Notes under the pieces: model-generated | Told to the model about the DNA's origin: nothing | The model's input: only the letters and a program-made list of their open reading frames with translations | Database searches by the model: none | Part shown: piece after piece, positions 9,788 to 17,593 of the stretch | How positions within the stretch are numbered: the stretch's first letter is position 1 | How the letters are laid out: each line of letters begins with the position of its first letter | Source of the DNA: Paenibacillus sp. yr247 | GTDB lineage: Bacteria > Bacillota > Bacilli > Paenibacillales > NBRC-103111 | DNA length: 64,000 bases | Direction of reading: 5' to 3' | NCBI RefSeq assembly: GCF_900103825.1 | Contig: NZ_FNIF01000002.1 | Location: 248,001-312,000, forward strand | Program-made: the position numbers and the translations under genes

Positions 9788-9943
9788 ATATCAAAGTAGG
9801 TCGCTGGACCTCTTATTGCCTGTCCAAAATCTTCAAAGAGTGCTCAACATGATCAAGCACAGGGTTCGCCTGTGCCAGCTCCTGAAATCTCTATATTCAG
9901 TATAAACCAACCTCTTGCCAATCACACATTTCCAAATACAATA

Positions 9944-10270
9944 TCATTGCTGATCGGCATACAGATTGGCGTAATTAACCAGTATTGTCATCAAGCCAAG
10001 TACAACAAAAGAAAAAAACGCCATCAAATCCAGGTGGTACACATTGGGAACGACGATAAAGATAGCCCCTATGATAAAACAAAGCCAATTTTGCCAAACC
10101 TTCTTACCTGTTTTCCCTAGGGCTAGCATAGAACCTACGAATTGCAAGCTTCCCAATAGTGCGCAGGCGAAAAGTGCATTCGTTTGAGCTTCAAAGCCGA
10201 AAATCCAGGGGCTTACCAGAAACCAAAGACCCATGCAAGCAGACAATAAATTTTTCATATACATGGACAT
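9944..10270 (-). CDS. SPW-repeat family membrane protein
   Basis: A 108-residue protein with four predicted membrane helices. The FLVSPWIFGF segment near the start is the Ser-Pro-Trp motif that defines SPW-repeat proteins. The start is ATG 10270, preceded by GGAGGTG; an upstream ATG at 10309 lacks a site. The molecular function of the family is not established. It stands alone between pncB and an RsiV-like gene. Confidence 0.8.
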   Translation of the reverse strand: MSMYMKNLLSACMGLWFLVSPWIFGFEAQTNALFACALLGSLQFVGSMLALGKTGKKVWQNWLCFIIGAIFIVVPNVYHLDLMAFFSFVVLGLMTILVNYANLYADQQ

Positions 10271-10332
10271 CTTCCACCTCCTATTTACGAGATGTAATAG
10301 TATACGCAACCGCTTTCAATAATGTGTAATGG

Positions 10333-10373
10333 AAAAGCCTCTAGTTCACCTAAATAAATAGGGAACTAGAGGC
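10333..10373 (-). terminator. Intrinsic terminator of the RsiV-like gene
   Basis: An 11-bp perfect stem (GCCTCTAGTTC / GAACTAGAGGC) with a 15-nt loop is followed on the minus strand by TTTTCC. It lies 17 nt past the stop at 10390. Confidence 0.85.
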
Positions 10374-10389
10374 TTAGCAGTTCTACTTC

Positions 10390-11514
10390 TTATTCTTTTT
10401 GTTCAATTTGGATTGCACCTGCATCGCCAGTTTTCACATCTGCATGCAAGATGTCCGTCACGAATTTCAAAGGTACATACAGCGTATCGTTCTGAATGAC
10501 GGGAGCTGCCCCAAGCGTGACCGGGGCCATTTTCGCAAAGAAATAGTGATCATTACCCACAGTAACGCTCGTCCATTGCGCCCCCTTCTTCACTTCAGCA
10601 GAGTATGTCTCTTGATTCCATTTCACTTCATAGCCAAGTCCTTCTGCTACTTTGCGGAAAGGCACCAGATTTACGCCCTGTGTATTCGTTACGCTATCGC
10701 TCGATATTAAATCCAACTTCATATTTTTTAACGGAGTTGATACTAATGGTTTTGCTGCAATCGTCAAATTCTCAGGCAAGCTAAAACGGAACTCCGGAGT
10801 GCCTGTAGATCCTGGCGCGATGGCATATTTCGGGAAGAGTACGACTGCTTCGCCATTTTCCACATAGAAACCTTGCTCTTCACTGATGCCTTTAAATTCA
10901 TCCTTGAAATAGTTCTCAGGTTTTTCATTGATTTTGGCCTGAATCCCGGCGTTTACGGTTTCCTTGAATTTATTACCGAGCAGATCCTGCAGGGTAACAC
11001 GCTGTCCTTCAACGCGATTTAACACATTGTAAGTATCTACGCGCGGCATACCTGTTCCGCCTGTAGCTGCATACGTCGTGATTTGAAGAGATACAACACC
11101 TGCTGGATTACTCGTACCGTCCGATTTCAAGACATAATTAATCGTCAGGTCGTAAGGGCGGTACGTGAAACCATTCGCTTTCGCATCAGCAGCGGCATCA
11201 GCAGCCTCTTTCTCCCAATTCGCCAAATCTTTATTCGCATGGGATAAAATGATGTCATTCATTTGCGCCTGATATATCGGATCCAGCATACCCGAAAGCT
11301 GAGGCACTTTAATATTGGTTTTTAAATACGTCGTTTGGGATGTGAGAACCTCATCTTTGATTTGAACGGAAGCACTAATTGGAACAGCTGTAACTTGTCC
11401 AGATGTCTCCGCTGATGCTATCCCTGTCAAAGGTAAAACAGCACCACTCACACCTACCAGCAATGCACATCCGACTACGCCAAGCTTCAACATGTTAAAA
11501 GGATTTTTTCTCAT
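10390..11514 (-). CDS. Secreted protein with RsiV-like DUF3298 region and copper-amine-oxidase-N-like domain
   Basis: A 374-residue exported protein. A signal sequence covers roughly the first 35 residues (GVVGCALLVGVSGAVLPL...IASAET). The next 230 residues resemble the DUF4163/DUF3298 region of RsiV and PdaC (YLKTNIKVPQLSGMLD, LQDLLGNKFKETVNAGI, VLFPKYAIAPGSTGTPEFRF). The last 100 residues form a copper-amine-oxidase N-terminal-like fold (LVPFRKVAEGLGYEVKWN, LYVPLKFVTDIL), a wall-associated module common in Paenibacillus. It has no N-terminal anti-sigma domain and no neighbouring sigma factor gene, so it is probably a surface sensor or structural protein rather than an anti-sigma factor. ATG 11514 is preferred, with GAGGAG upstream. 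Confidence 0.85.
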   Translation of the reverse strand: MRKNPFNMLKLGVVGCALLVGVSGAVLPLTGIASAETSGQVTAVPISASVQIKDEVLTSQTTYLKTNIKVPQLSGMLDPIYQAQMNDIILSHANKDLANWEKEAADAAADAKANGFTYRPYDLTINYVLKSDGTSNPAGVVSLQITTYAATGGTGMPRVDTYNVLNRVEGQRVTLQDLLGNKFKETVNAGIQAKINEKPENYFKDEFKGISEEQGFYVENGEAVVLFPKYAIAPGSTGTPEFRFSLPENLTIAAKPLVSTPLKNMKLDLISSDSVTNTQGVNLVPFRKVAEGLGYEVKWNQETYSAEVKKGAQWTSVTVGNDHYFFAKMAPVTLGAAPVIQNDTLYVPLKFVTDILHADVKTGDAGAIQIEQKE

Positions 11515-11630
11515 TTCATATTCACTCCTCATTGGTTATCGTGAGTAATCTTTGGTTGGTTACCCTTTACGATAACTAGACGCGCCAACATTCCAAAAAG
11601 ACTGAATACATGCAACTGTAAATCGCACAA

Positions 11631-11798
11631 GTGAATGCCAATCGTGTATTCGCCGCGGCAACAGCTCTTGAAGATATGTTAAAACAGACTCCGCAGCCAA
11701 ATGAAACGATTACAACCATGATCCAGAATCAACTTCAATCCGTTTCAGTTACTTTGGAGGAGGTTTTCCATAGCATCCAAAAAATGCTGCTTGATTGA
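11631..11798 (+). CDS. Possible 55-residue small protein or gene remnant
   Basis: An open frame from GTG 11631 to TGA 11796 in the 350-bp gap before trhO. Its composition looks coding (AAATALEDMLKQTPQPNETI then a long helical LQSVSVTLEEVFHSIQKML), with an amphipathic C-terminal helix. An in-frame TAA lies just upstream and I see no ribosome binding site before the GTG, so it may be the 3' end of a decayed gene rather than an active one. The rest of the gap (11533-11630 and 11799-11868) shows nothing I recognise. Confidence 0.35.
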   Translation: MNANRVFAAATALEDMLKQTPQPNETITTMIQNQLQSVSVTLEEVFHSIQKMLLD

Positions 11799-11880
11799 AA
11801 ATTGTGCTGATTTATGTCACTATATGCTTATGCTCATCTCTGTTAGGGGCATGTAATTTTATACGTATAGGTGGTTAATC

Positions 11881-12786
11881 ATGACAGTAGAAGGCGCTCC
11901 ATATCGCATTTTGTTGTATTATAAATTCGTTTCCGTTATAGATCACGAAGCTTTAGCCCGCGAACATTTGGCTTATTGCAAAAAGCTTGGCATCAAAGGA
12001 CGTATCCTTATCGCTCCTGAAGGCATTAACGGAACCCTTTCAGGAACGGTTGAGCAAACCGAAGCTTACATGGCTATGATGCGTCAAATCCCTCTATTCC
12101 GAGATATGATTTACAAGATAGATGAAAGCGAAGGTCATGCCTTCAAAAAGTTATTTGTCCGTCCTAAAAAGGAGCTCGTCACCTTCCGACTCGAAGAAGA
12201 TGTGAATCCGAACGAATTAACCGGTACACATCTGAAGCCAAAGGAGTTTTACGAGAAGCTTCAACAGGAAGATGTCATTGTCCTTGATGGCCGCAACCAT
12301 TATGAGTTCGATATCGGACATTTCCGCGGTGCTATTCGGCCAGAGGTGGAAACAACGAAGGAATTCCCGGAATGGATTCGCAACAATCTCCAAGAATTTA
12401 AGGACAAGCCTATTCTCACCTATTGTACTGGAGGTATCCGCTGCGAGAAGCTGTCCGGTTTCCTTTTACAGGAAGGCTTCAAGGAGGTATATCAGCTTGA
12501 TGGCGGTATTGTGAGTTACGGGAAAGACGAAGATGTTCAAGGTCGCCTATTCGATGGCAAATGCTACGTCTTCGACGAGCGGATCTCGGTACCGATCAAC
12601 CGCACAGAAGAAGATATCGTCGTTGGGAAATGCTACCACTGCGGAACGGCAGAAGATCGCTATATCAACTGTGCGAACGATGACTGCCACTTGAAGCATA
12701 TTTGCTGCGAAGCTTGTGAAGAGAAGCATAATAGCTTCTGCTCCAAGGAATGCGAAGAGAAAACACTAAGCCGTCTTGAGGCTTAA
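11881..12786 (+). CDS. trhO: tRNA uridine(34) hydroxylase, rhodanese-like (TrhO/YceA, UPF0176)
   Basis: A 301-residue enzyme that hydroxylates U34 of certain tRNAs, the first step to 5-methoxyuridine-type wobble modifications. The N-terminal acylphosphatase-like domain ([15 protein letters not shown], about 41-55) is followed by a rhodanese domain with the loop CTGGIRC (182-188; Cys182 is the catalytic position). A C-terminal Cys-rich tail ([26 protein letters not shown]) probably binds zinc, as in Gram-positive members. It is a single gene with GGTGG upstream, followed at once by a bidirectional terminator. Confidence 0.95.
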   Translation: MTVEGAPYRILLYYKFVSVIDHEALAREHLAYCKKLGIKGRILIAPEGINGTLSGTVEQTEAYMAMMRQIPLFRDMIYKIDESEGHAFKKLFVRPKKELVTFRLEEDVNPNELTGTHLKPKEFYEKLQQEDVIVLDGRNHYEFDIGHFRGAIRPEVETTKEFPEWIRNNLQEFKDKPILTYCTGGIRCEKLSGFLLQEGFKEVYQLDGGIVSYGKDEDVQGRLFDGKCYVFDERISVPINRTEEDIVVGKCYHCGTAEDRYINCANDDCHLKHICCEACEEKHNSFCSKECEEKTLSRLEA

Positions 12787-12810
12787 TGTCAGCAAGCCGC
12801 GCTGACCAAC

Positions 12811-12858
12811 AAAAAGAGGGTCCTCTCAAGTCAAAAGACTTTAGAGAACCCTCTTTTT
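12811..12858. terminator. Bidirectional terminator between trhO and the hemerythrin gene
   Basis: A long imperfect stem running from AAAAAGAGGG to CCCTCTTTTT, with a small AAAA loop near 12833. It has A/T tracts on both sides and sits between convergent genes. Confidence 0.88.
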
Positions 12859-12871
12859 ATGTAATAAAGAC

Positions 12872-13402
12872 TTAGGATAACTGTTCCACGATGCGATCGG
12901 TGAGCGGGTATACTAGCTCCTCCTCCAATGTGAAGTGTTTGAGCAGTAGTAAGCATGCCGTCATTAATTCCGAAGCCATCAAATGTAAAAACTCCATATC
13001 TATTGGTACTTTCATCGCATTCACACCATCTACGTAAGCCTGCACAACTCTTTTGGCCAAGTCATGATCCTGCTCAAGAACAGTCATGGAACGTGAAACA
13101 GAGAGGGCCGTTGTAGGATGTAAATAAGATTGCAGTTGAGGAAACAATTCTTTTTCTTCCCATTCCGAATGCTGTTCCAGCTCTTCAACAAGGGAAAGAA
13201 TAAGATCCTGGAGTTCAATCAGCTTACACATTCCTATTGAGCAATCCTCAAGGGAGTACAAGGAAGCAGCCATCGTTCGGATCTCAGAAAGCTGCTCGCG
13301 CATCTGCAAATGCTCCTCCTTCAAACGCTGGGCGAGCATTGGAAAATAGCTGGGATTCAATGCGTACTCCCTATTCGTTCGAATGCTCAAACGGTCATTC
13401 AT
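12872..13402 (-). CDS. Hemerythrin HHE-domain protein
   Basis: A 176-residue four-helix protein of the hemerythrin/HHE family, which holds a non-haem di-iron centre and serves in oxygen, nitric-oxide or iron handling. Candidate ligands are spaced as expected: KEEH (His31), QHSEWEEKE in the second helix, QDHD in the third and KHFTLEEE in the fourth. The protein is cytoplasmic. The start ATG has AAGGAGGATG close upstream. It is monocistronic and converges on trhO. Which role applies (oxygen sensing, NO stress repair of Fe-S clusters) is not visible. Confidence 0.85.
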   Translation of the reverse strand: MNDRLSIRTNREYALNPSYFPMLAQRLKEEHLQMREQLSEIRTMAASLYSLEDCSIGMCKLIELQDLILSLVEELEQHSEWEEKELFPQLQSYLHPTTALSVSRSMTVLEQDHDLAKRVVQAYVDGVNAMKVPIDMEFLHLMASELMTACLLLLKHFTLEEELVYPLTDRIVEQLS

Positions 13403-13550
13403 TAGACATCCTCCTTCGAGTTTTCGTTAGAAACTTACTTTATTGCTTAAGTCAGCTGGCCCGTTCCGCATTATCATTGTATGCAGGATGGGTTAGTCAA
13501 CATGCGAAGGAATTGTCTAAGAAATGGACGTTAACGAATCCGGCTTTCTG

Positions 13551-13640
13551 TTAAATGAGCTGATTCACGACGAGCTGTAGCAATGATTGCGCAATCGCCC
13601 CAACATACATCCGCCCCGCTTCAAACTCTCCTCTTTTTTT
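13551..13640 (-). other. Shifted-frame tail downstream of the Gfo/Idh gene
   Basis: Immediately past an A7 run at the end of the oxidoreductase gene, the neighbouring frame continues without a stop for about 29 codons (RGEFEAGRMYVGAIAQSLLQ...) to a TAA at 13551. Removing one A from the homopolymer would fuse this tail to the enzyme. It may be the original C-terminus lost by a homopolymer change, or chance. Confidence 0.3.
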
Positions 13641-14724
13641 CCTCGGTCAACGCCCAACATTGGGGCATCGCTGTGATGGTTTCACCTGTTTGAATGGCCT
13701 TCTCGATCATCATCCCAAGATACTGGTCCTGCGATGCTTCTTCAAGACTATAAAAGCTAGGTCCGCCAAACGTGTAGTCAGCCATTTTCTGCAGGCAGCT
13801 GGCAATGGCAATTTCATCATCGTACAATCTAGCCGGAGCAAACGGATTCTCATAGACCCAACGTTCTCCGCAAATAATCCCCTTCAGAAAATACCCTTCC
13901 GCATTCTCCAATTCTCCTTTATTCATTCGCTTGAGCTCCAATTGAAGCTCAGCACACGAATCTTGTTGAATAAGGACTCGATTATCGAAGATCTCCCCGC
14001 GCTCTCCTCTAACGGATAAGTGATTCGAGCGAACCCATGAACGATGCTGGTCCTTTGTAAAATCGTAAATACCTAGACGATCACCGAAATCTAACCATGC
14101 CAAATCTCTTTGTAAAGGTATCCTTTTATCTGCCGTTGGCGGACCGCTTCGTGTAGGACCTTGAACCCAATAAGACTCGAAGCGCATCGCCCTTATTTTG
14201 ACTTCTTCAAAGGTGACCCCAAGCATTTTCCGAATTAAGCTTACACCGTGGTATAAATGAGAGATAGAAACGGTCGTTTCCGTAATTTTCCCTAATTGTC
14301 CTGATTGAATAAGTGCCAGACGCGCTTCTTGAGCAGGATGAAAGTGATATTGCTCGGCAACCTGAACACGTGCGCCGTTAAGGGTTAATTGATCATGAAG
14401 AAGCTCAAGTCCACGCAGGTCGGGTGCAGGTGGTGTTTCCAACAATGCGGGGATTCCTAGTTCGTTTAACTTTAACAAATAGTCTAGGCTTTCTGATGCG
14501 CTGACAGAGACTACGATAAAGTCAGGATTTTCGATTGCCAGAAGCTGTTCGAGCGTGCGGTAGGTAGCTGTGCCCCACTTAGCTTCCATGTCTCTGCCTT
14601 TGGACTCGTTCCTTACAACCATACCGCTAATTTGAAAACGCTCAGGTAATGCCTGAGCGATTCGCAGATAATATTGTGCCCGAAAACCGGCCCCGCCGAT
14701 TAAGCTGAATTTCACTGGCTTCAA
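13621..14724 (-). CDS. Gfo/Idh/MocA-family oxidoreductase
   Basis: A 367-residue NAD(P)-dependent dehydrogenase-like protein. The Rossmann domain opens with FSLIGGAGFRAQYYLRIAQ and contains the strand FIVVSVSASESLDYLLKL and the ALLETPPAP turn, where the family usually has EKP; this protein has ETP, so the catalytic Lys is replaced. The C-terminal alpha/beta domain follows. The start is TTG 14724 (LKPVKFSLIGG) with GGGGAGGA upstream; the ATG at 14763 lacks a site. Substrate unknown, most likely a sugar or inositol derivative if active. The leader upstream carries an unusual structured block, and a possible frameshifted tail follows. Confidence 0.85.
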   Translation of the reverse strand: MKPVKFSLIGGAGFRAQYYLRIAQALPERFQISGMVVRNESKGRDMEAKWGTATYRTLEQLLAIENPDFIVVSVSASESLDYLLKLNELGIPALLETPPAPDLRGLELLHDQLTLNGARVQVAEQYHFHPAQEARLALIQSGQLGKITETTVSISHLYHGVSLIRKMLGVTFEEVKIRAMRFESYWVQGPTRSGPPTADKRIPLQRDLAWLDFGDRLGIYDFTKDQHRSWVRSNHLSVRGERGEIFDNRVLIQQDSCAELQLELKRMNKGELENAEGYFLKGIICGERWVYENPFAPARLYDDEIAIASCLQKMADYTFGGPSFYSLEEASQDQYLGMMIEKAIQTGETITAMPQCWALTEEKKRRV

Positions 14725-14763
14725 CGTAAATTCCTCCCCGTTTTCCTCATTTACATGACGCAC

Positions 14764-15165
14764 GAATTTTCATATGCTGCAGGAAAGCACTTAACTACTG
14801 GTGGCGTCGCCAGGAACTGAACATCCGCGCTAAATTGTATCTACCTTCCTAACAGGCCTGACAGTGACCTCAAGTGACACCCGGTTCGATAGCGACTCGG
14901 TCCTGAGCGAACTTTTGTCAGAGAATTCCCCACAGATCCATTTATACGGTATCTCTCTCTATTCTATCATTTAATTAGTTCTGCCGGATTCATGCCAGTA
15001 ATTTTTTTGAATAGAGTGCTGAAATAAGGTGCATTTAAATTTGCCCGAAAATGATTCTCACGAATATGTAAGTGACATCATATATGGTTTTCTCAAAAAC
15101 AATGAAGTAAATAAAAGGAATTCTAGTGTAAATGTGGAATAGAAGTATTTACCATACTTGATCGA
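14764..15165. other. 400-bp gap with a GC-rich structured block
   Basis: The part from 14790 to 14935 is richer in GC than its surroundings and contains nested inverted repeats. On the minus strand CTGACA (14920-14915) can pair with TGTCAG (14862-14857), closing two hairpins (GTTCG / CGAAC, and GTG / CAC around ACTTGAG). It lies 130-200 nt upstream of the Gfo/Idh start, so it could be a leader RNA or a dispersed intergenic repeat. The remainder to 15165 is AT-rich and must hold the abrB-like promoter; no clear core promoter was identified. Confidence 0.4.
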
Positions 15166-15195
15166 ATGACCCATATTACTGAGGAGGCTGTAAGA

Positions 15196-15432
15196 ATGAA
15201 ATCGACGGGGATAGTAAGAAAAGTAGACGAGCTAGGCCGGATTGTTTTGCCAATTGAGCTGCGACGAACACTTCATATCGATATTGGTGACGCGATTGAG
15301 GTTTATGTTGATCCGGAGCGCATTACACTCAAGAAGTATATGCCCGCCTGTGTGTTTTGCGGTAATTTCGAGAACATGACCTATTTCAAAGGGAAGATGG
15401 TCTGCAGCTCTTGCGTAGATGAAATTGTTTAA
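15196..15432 (+). CDS. AbrB/SpoVT-type transition regulator with Cys cluster
   Basis: A 78-residue DNA-binding protein. Residues 1-45 are a canonical AbrB swapped-hairpin domain (STGIVRKVDELGRIVLPIELRRTL, GDAIEVYVD). Unlike Bacillus AbrB, the C-terminal part carries two CxxC pairs (CVFC, CSSC), suggesting a small zinc knuckle. ATG 15196 is chosen because GAGGAGG lies 9 nt upstream. A paralogue with the same layout is at 34306. Bacillus AbrB proteins repress stationary-phase and biofilm genes during growth; the same role is likely but not shown. Confidence 0.9.
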   Translation: MKSTGIVRKVDELGRIVLPIELRRTLHIDIGDAIEVYVDPERITLKKYMPACVFCGNFENMTYFKGKMVCSSCVDEIV

Positions 15433-15440
15433 ATCAAACC

Positions 15441-15500
15441 AAAAAGCCTTTGCACCGCGAAGCTGAATGTTGGCAGCTGCGGCGGTACAGAGGCTTTTTA
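15441..15500 (+). terminator. Intrinsic terminator of the abrB-like gene
   Basis: A long stem (AAAAAGCCT-TG-CCGC with GCGG-CA-AGGCTTTTT, 15441-15499) ending in TTTTTA. The A-rich left arm would also serve transcripts from the opposite side. Confidence 0.88.
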
Positions 15501-15516
15501 TATTTCACTTCACTTC

Positions 15517-15783
15517 TTATAACCAAGAAAGTCCAATGGATACGAGAATGCCTGCCACTGCTATCCAAAATAAGTAAGAGCGCAGCACACGTCCCAAGCT
15601 CTTATCCTGCCGTTCGATGACGGCTTTCTTTCTGGAGCTGCTCTCATTCGTTTTCTCTTCTAACTCATCTGTTACTTGTGAGCGCCAATTTACGAATTGA
15701 AATCCAATTCCGCTAACAACAACGGAAACCATAAGTAAAATCAAAGAACCCATAAATATTTTGTCCGATAAAGACTGCATCAT
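15517..15783 (-). CDS. Small membrane protein, unrecognised
   Basis: An 88-residue protein with two predicted membrane helices (about residues 9-28 and the last 18 residues) joined by a charged 35-residue loop (DELEEKTNESSSRKKAVIERQDKS). Both ends would be on the same side of the membrane. The start is ATG 15783 (or the adjacent ATG 15780) with AGAGGGG upstream. I do not recognise a family. It stands alone between two terminator-bounded genes. Confidence 0.6.
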   Translation of the reverse strand: MMQSLSDKIFMGSLILLMVSVVVSGIGFQFVNWRSQVTDELEEKTNESSSRKKAVIERQDKSLGRVLRSYLFWIAVAGILVSIGLSWL

Positions 15784-15903
15784 GTATCTAACCCCTCTGT
15801 CTACACCAGTACTAGTTCTTCTATTATACTTCAAAACAGGCTTGGAATACATACAAAAGCCCCAATCGAAGATGAGCTTCGATTGGCACTTTCTTACATA
15901 GGC

Positions 15904-16158
15904 TTATAGGGTTTTATCGCCTGGCTTCCAATTCGCTGGACAAAGTCCGCCTGCCTGAAGCGCTTGAAGTACACGCAGCGTCTCGTCTACGGAGAGTCCC
16001 ACATTCATGTCCGTGATCACTTGGTAACGCAATATGCCTTCTGGATCAATGATGAACAATCCACGGTGGGCGGCGAACCGAATAACGCCTGGCTTGCCGT
16101 GGTTGAACTGCCATCCCAGTTGGTGGCAATACGCCGTATTATGTTCTGTTTCAGCCAT
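15904..16158 (-). pseudogene. C-terminal fragment of a 2-Cys peroxiredoxin
   Basis: The last 55 or so residues ([45 protein letters not shown]) match the C-terminus of YkuU/AhpC-like peroxiredoxins, including the resolving Cys in GGLCP. The N-terminal half with the peroxidatic FVCPTE motif is missing: upstream residues ([16 protein letters not shown]...) have no peroxiredoxin resemblance in any frame I read up to 16440. It therefore cannot reduce peroxide and is most likely a deletion remnant. The 290 bp upstream, to the next gene, hold nothing I recognise. Confidence 0.7.
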
Positions 16159-16447
16159 CGAGTTACCTTATTAGGTGAGGTTGAATAAGTAAAATCACTT
16201 AAGCTGTGACTGTGTGCAATACGAATAGCATTGCCTAGAAACCTGGCTGTTAACAAGGTCAAGCCACTAGCATCGTATGAATGGCTATGTAAGGCTTGAA
16301 CGCTTTTCCAAGGTATCAATGAGTGTAATGAGTTCGAAATGCAGAAGGCTAGTGATTAATATCCATTTTTGGAATATAAATAGCAAAATACCGAAAAACT
16401 TTCTGGCCAAGAAAGTTTCCCGGTTGTTTAATCATATAGAGCCGCGA

Positions 16448-16801
16448 CTATGTCGTGTATATCCCAGGATAATCAGGAGGATATGGTGGATAGTAAGGGC
16501 TTGGTGGATATGGATAAGTCTGATAAGGAGGATATGGAGGATATGGTGGATATGGTGGATATGGAGGGTATGGGTAAGGGTATGGATATGGATACGGATA
16601 GTAGGGCTGAGCCGCACTCCATAAATAAGGGGCTACAAGCCAAGGCAGCAGATTGACTTCACCATTTCCAAAGTGCGGAAACCCACCATGGCCGTGGCCG
16701 CCATGACCACCAAACCCGTGTCCACCGTGACCGTGACCGGAACCTCCGCCATGTAACCCACCTACAGGTGGACGAACTTCTTGCTCTTCTGGTTTCGTCA
16801 T
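16448..16801 (-). CDS. Gly/His-rich and Pro/Tyr-repeat protein
   Basis: A 117-residue low-complexity protein. After a short charged start come a Gly/His block (residues about 15-42, HGGHG-type units), a hydrophobic bridge (VNLLPWLVAPYLWSAA) and a Pro/Tyr block built on YPYP and YPPYPP units to the end. Such composition is typical of spore-coat or surface structural proteins, and the His block could bind metal ions. There is no classical signal peptide. The repeat also exists as DNA (tandem ATGGTGGAT-like units on the plus strand), so copy number may vary. The ribosome binding site is weak (GAGTG). Function inferred from composition only. Confidence 0.65.
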   Translation of the reverse strand: MTKPEEQEVRPPVGGLHGGGSGHGHGGHGFGGHGGHGHGGFPHFGNGEVNLLPWLVAPYLWSAAQPYYPYPYPYPYPYPPYPPYPPYPPYPPYQTYPYPPSPYYPPYPPDYPGIYTT

Positions 16802-16925
16802 TTTCCGGAATCACTCACATTCTTGTATAGTTTATTTGCCTAATACACTGTATGTGTGCGATTGCCTATTTGGTGAATGACTCGCCAGAAATTGGGCTTA
16901 TACACCTTTGTTCTTTTTAATCTTC

Positions 16926-17246
16926 TTATTTGTTCCGACCTTTCATAACATCGCAAAGACCGACAAAAAAAACGACAATCGTCGTGATGACAATAAACCG
17001 AAGATCCCAGGCATTCGGGAAATCGTTCATTTGAGTACCCGAGGCACGGAGAACAAGAACAAATATAAGCAGCAATAAATCAAAAAACATACAATAGGCC
17101 ATGCGAGCTGAAAGCTTATAAAGGGGGAGCTTGTCTATCATTTTGCCGAATCCTAGGACGTCTGACCATCTTCCGGATTCATTGGATTTTTTCTGGGGGG
17201 AATTGTCCTCTTTCGGATCATTGATCAGCTTTTGCTCGTCCTTCAT
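16926..17246 (-). CDS. Small two-helix membrane protein
   Basis: A 106-residue protein with a hydrophilic N-terminal 45 residues (EDNSPQKKSNESGRWSD) and two membrane helices (MFFDLLLLIFVLVL and RFIVITTIVVFFVGL), ending in a basic tail. Not a family I recognise. It overlaps the preceding 73-residue membrane protein gene by 29 bp, so the two form a translationally coupled pair. The start ATG has GGAAAGAGAG immediately upstream. Confidence 0.6.
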   Translation of the reverse strand: MKDEQKLINDPKEDNSPQKKSNESGRWSDVLGFGKMIDKLPLYKLSARMAYCMFFDLLLLIFVLVLRASGTQMNDFPNAWDLRFIVITTIVVFFVGLCDVMKGRNK

Positions 17247-17439
17247 CTCTCTTTCCTAATCCTTGCATTGACTCGTGGACATCCAACCACATCAGAACGG
17301 CTCCGCCGAAGCTAATTCCCGCTACGAATATCCCCCCAAAAGTTGATAATAGCTTCACCTCCCAACTCAAAATTAGAGCCAGAAAACTCACCAAAAATAA
17401 TAGAAGTGCGCCTGTTTTTTTCATTGAGTTCCCTAACAT
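17218..17439 (-). CDS. Small membrane protein, first gene of a coupled pair
   Basis: A 73-residue protein with two membrane helices (TGALLLFLVSFLALIL and FGGIFVAGISFGGAVLMWL) and a charged C-terminus. The start ATG 17439 is preceded by AAAGGAGGTG, a strong site; an internal ATG five codons on is the alternative. It overlaps the next gene by 29 bp. The pair may form a membrane complex. No function can be assigned. Confidence 0.65.
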   Translation of the reverse strand: MLGNSMKKTGALLLFLVSFLALILSWEVKLLSTFGGIFVAGISFGGAVLMWLDVHESMQGLGKRDEGRAKADQ

Positions 17440-17533
17440 TATCTTTTACACCTCCTTTATACGAAGATCATATAGTATATGAGAGATTAATAGATTCGGT
17501 GTTAGACGAACGGAGGGATGCCTACCCAATAAG

Positions 17534-17570
17534 AAAAAGGACCTGAGGGATCAACACCGCCTCAAGTCCT
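17534..17570 (-). terminator. Intrinsic terminator of prkA
   Basis: An 11-bp stem with one mismatch (AGGACTTGAGG / CCTCAGGTCCT) and a 10-nt loop, followed on the minus strand by TTTTTC, 24 bp past the prkA stop. Confidence 0.9.
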
Positions 17571-17593
17571 ATTCATTTACATGACTATTCAGT

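Noticed and set aside
14790-14850. Possible T-box antiterminator in the leader of the Gfo/Idh gene
   Set aside because: A segment resembling the T-box core is interrupted, there is no terminator/antiterminator pair, and no amino-acid or aminoacyl-tRNA gene follows.
16017-16319. 100-residue minus-strand frame overlapping the peroxiredoxin fragment
   Set aside because: It is in a different frame from the conserved C-terminus and shows none of the missing peroxiredoxin N-terminal motifs.
16448-16640. Short tandem repeats considered as a CRISPR or satellite
   Set aside because: The units are contiguous without spacers and encode the Pro/Tyr repeat of a protein in frame.
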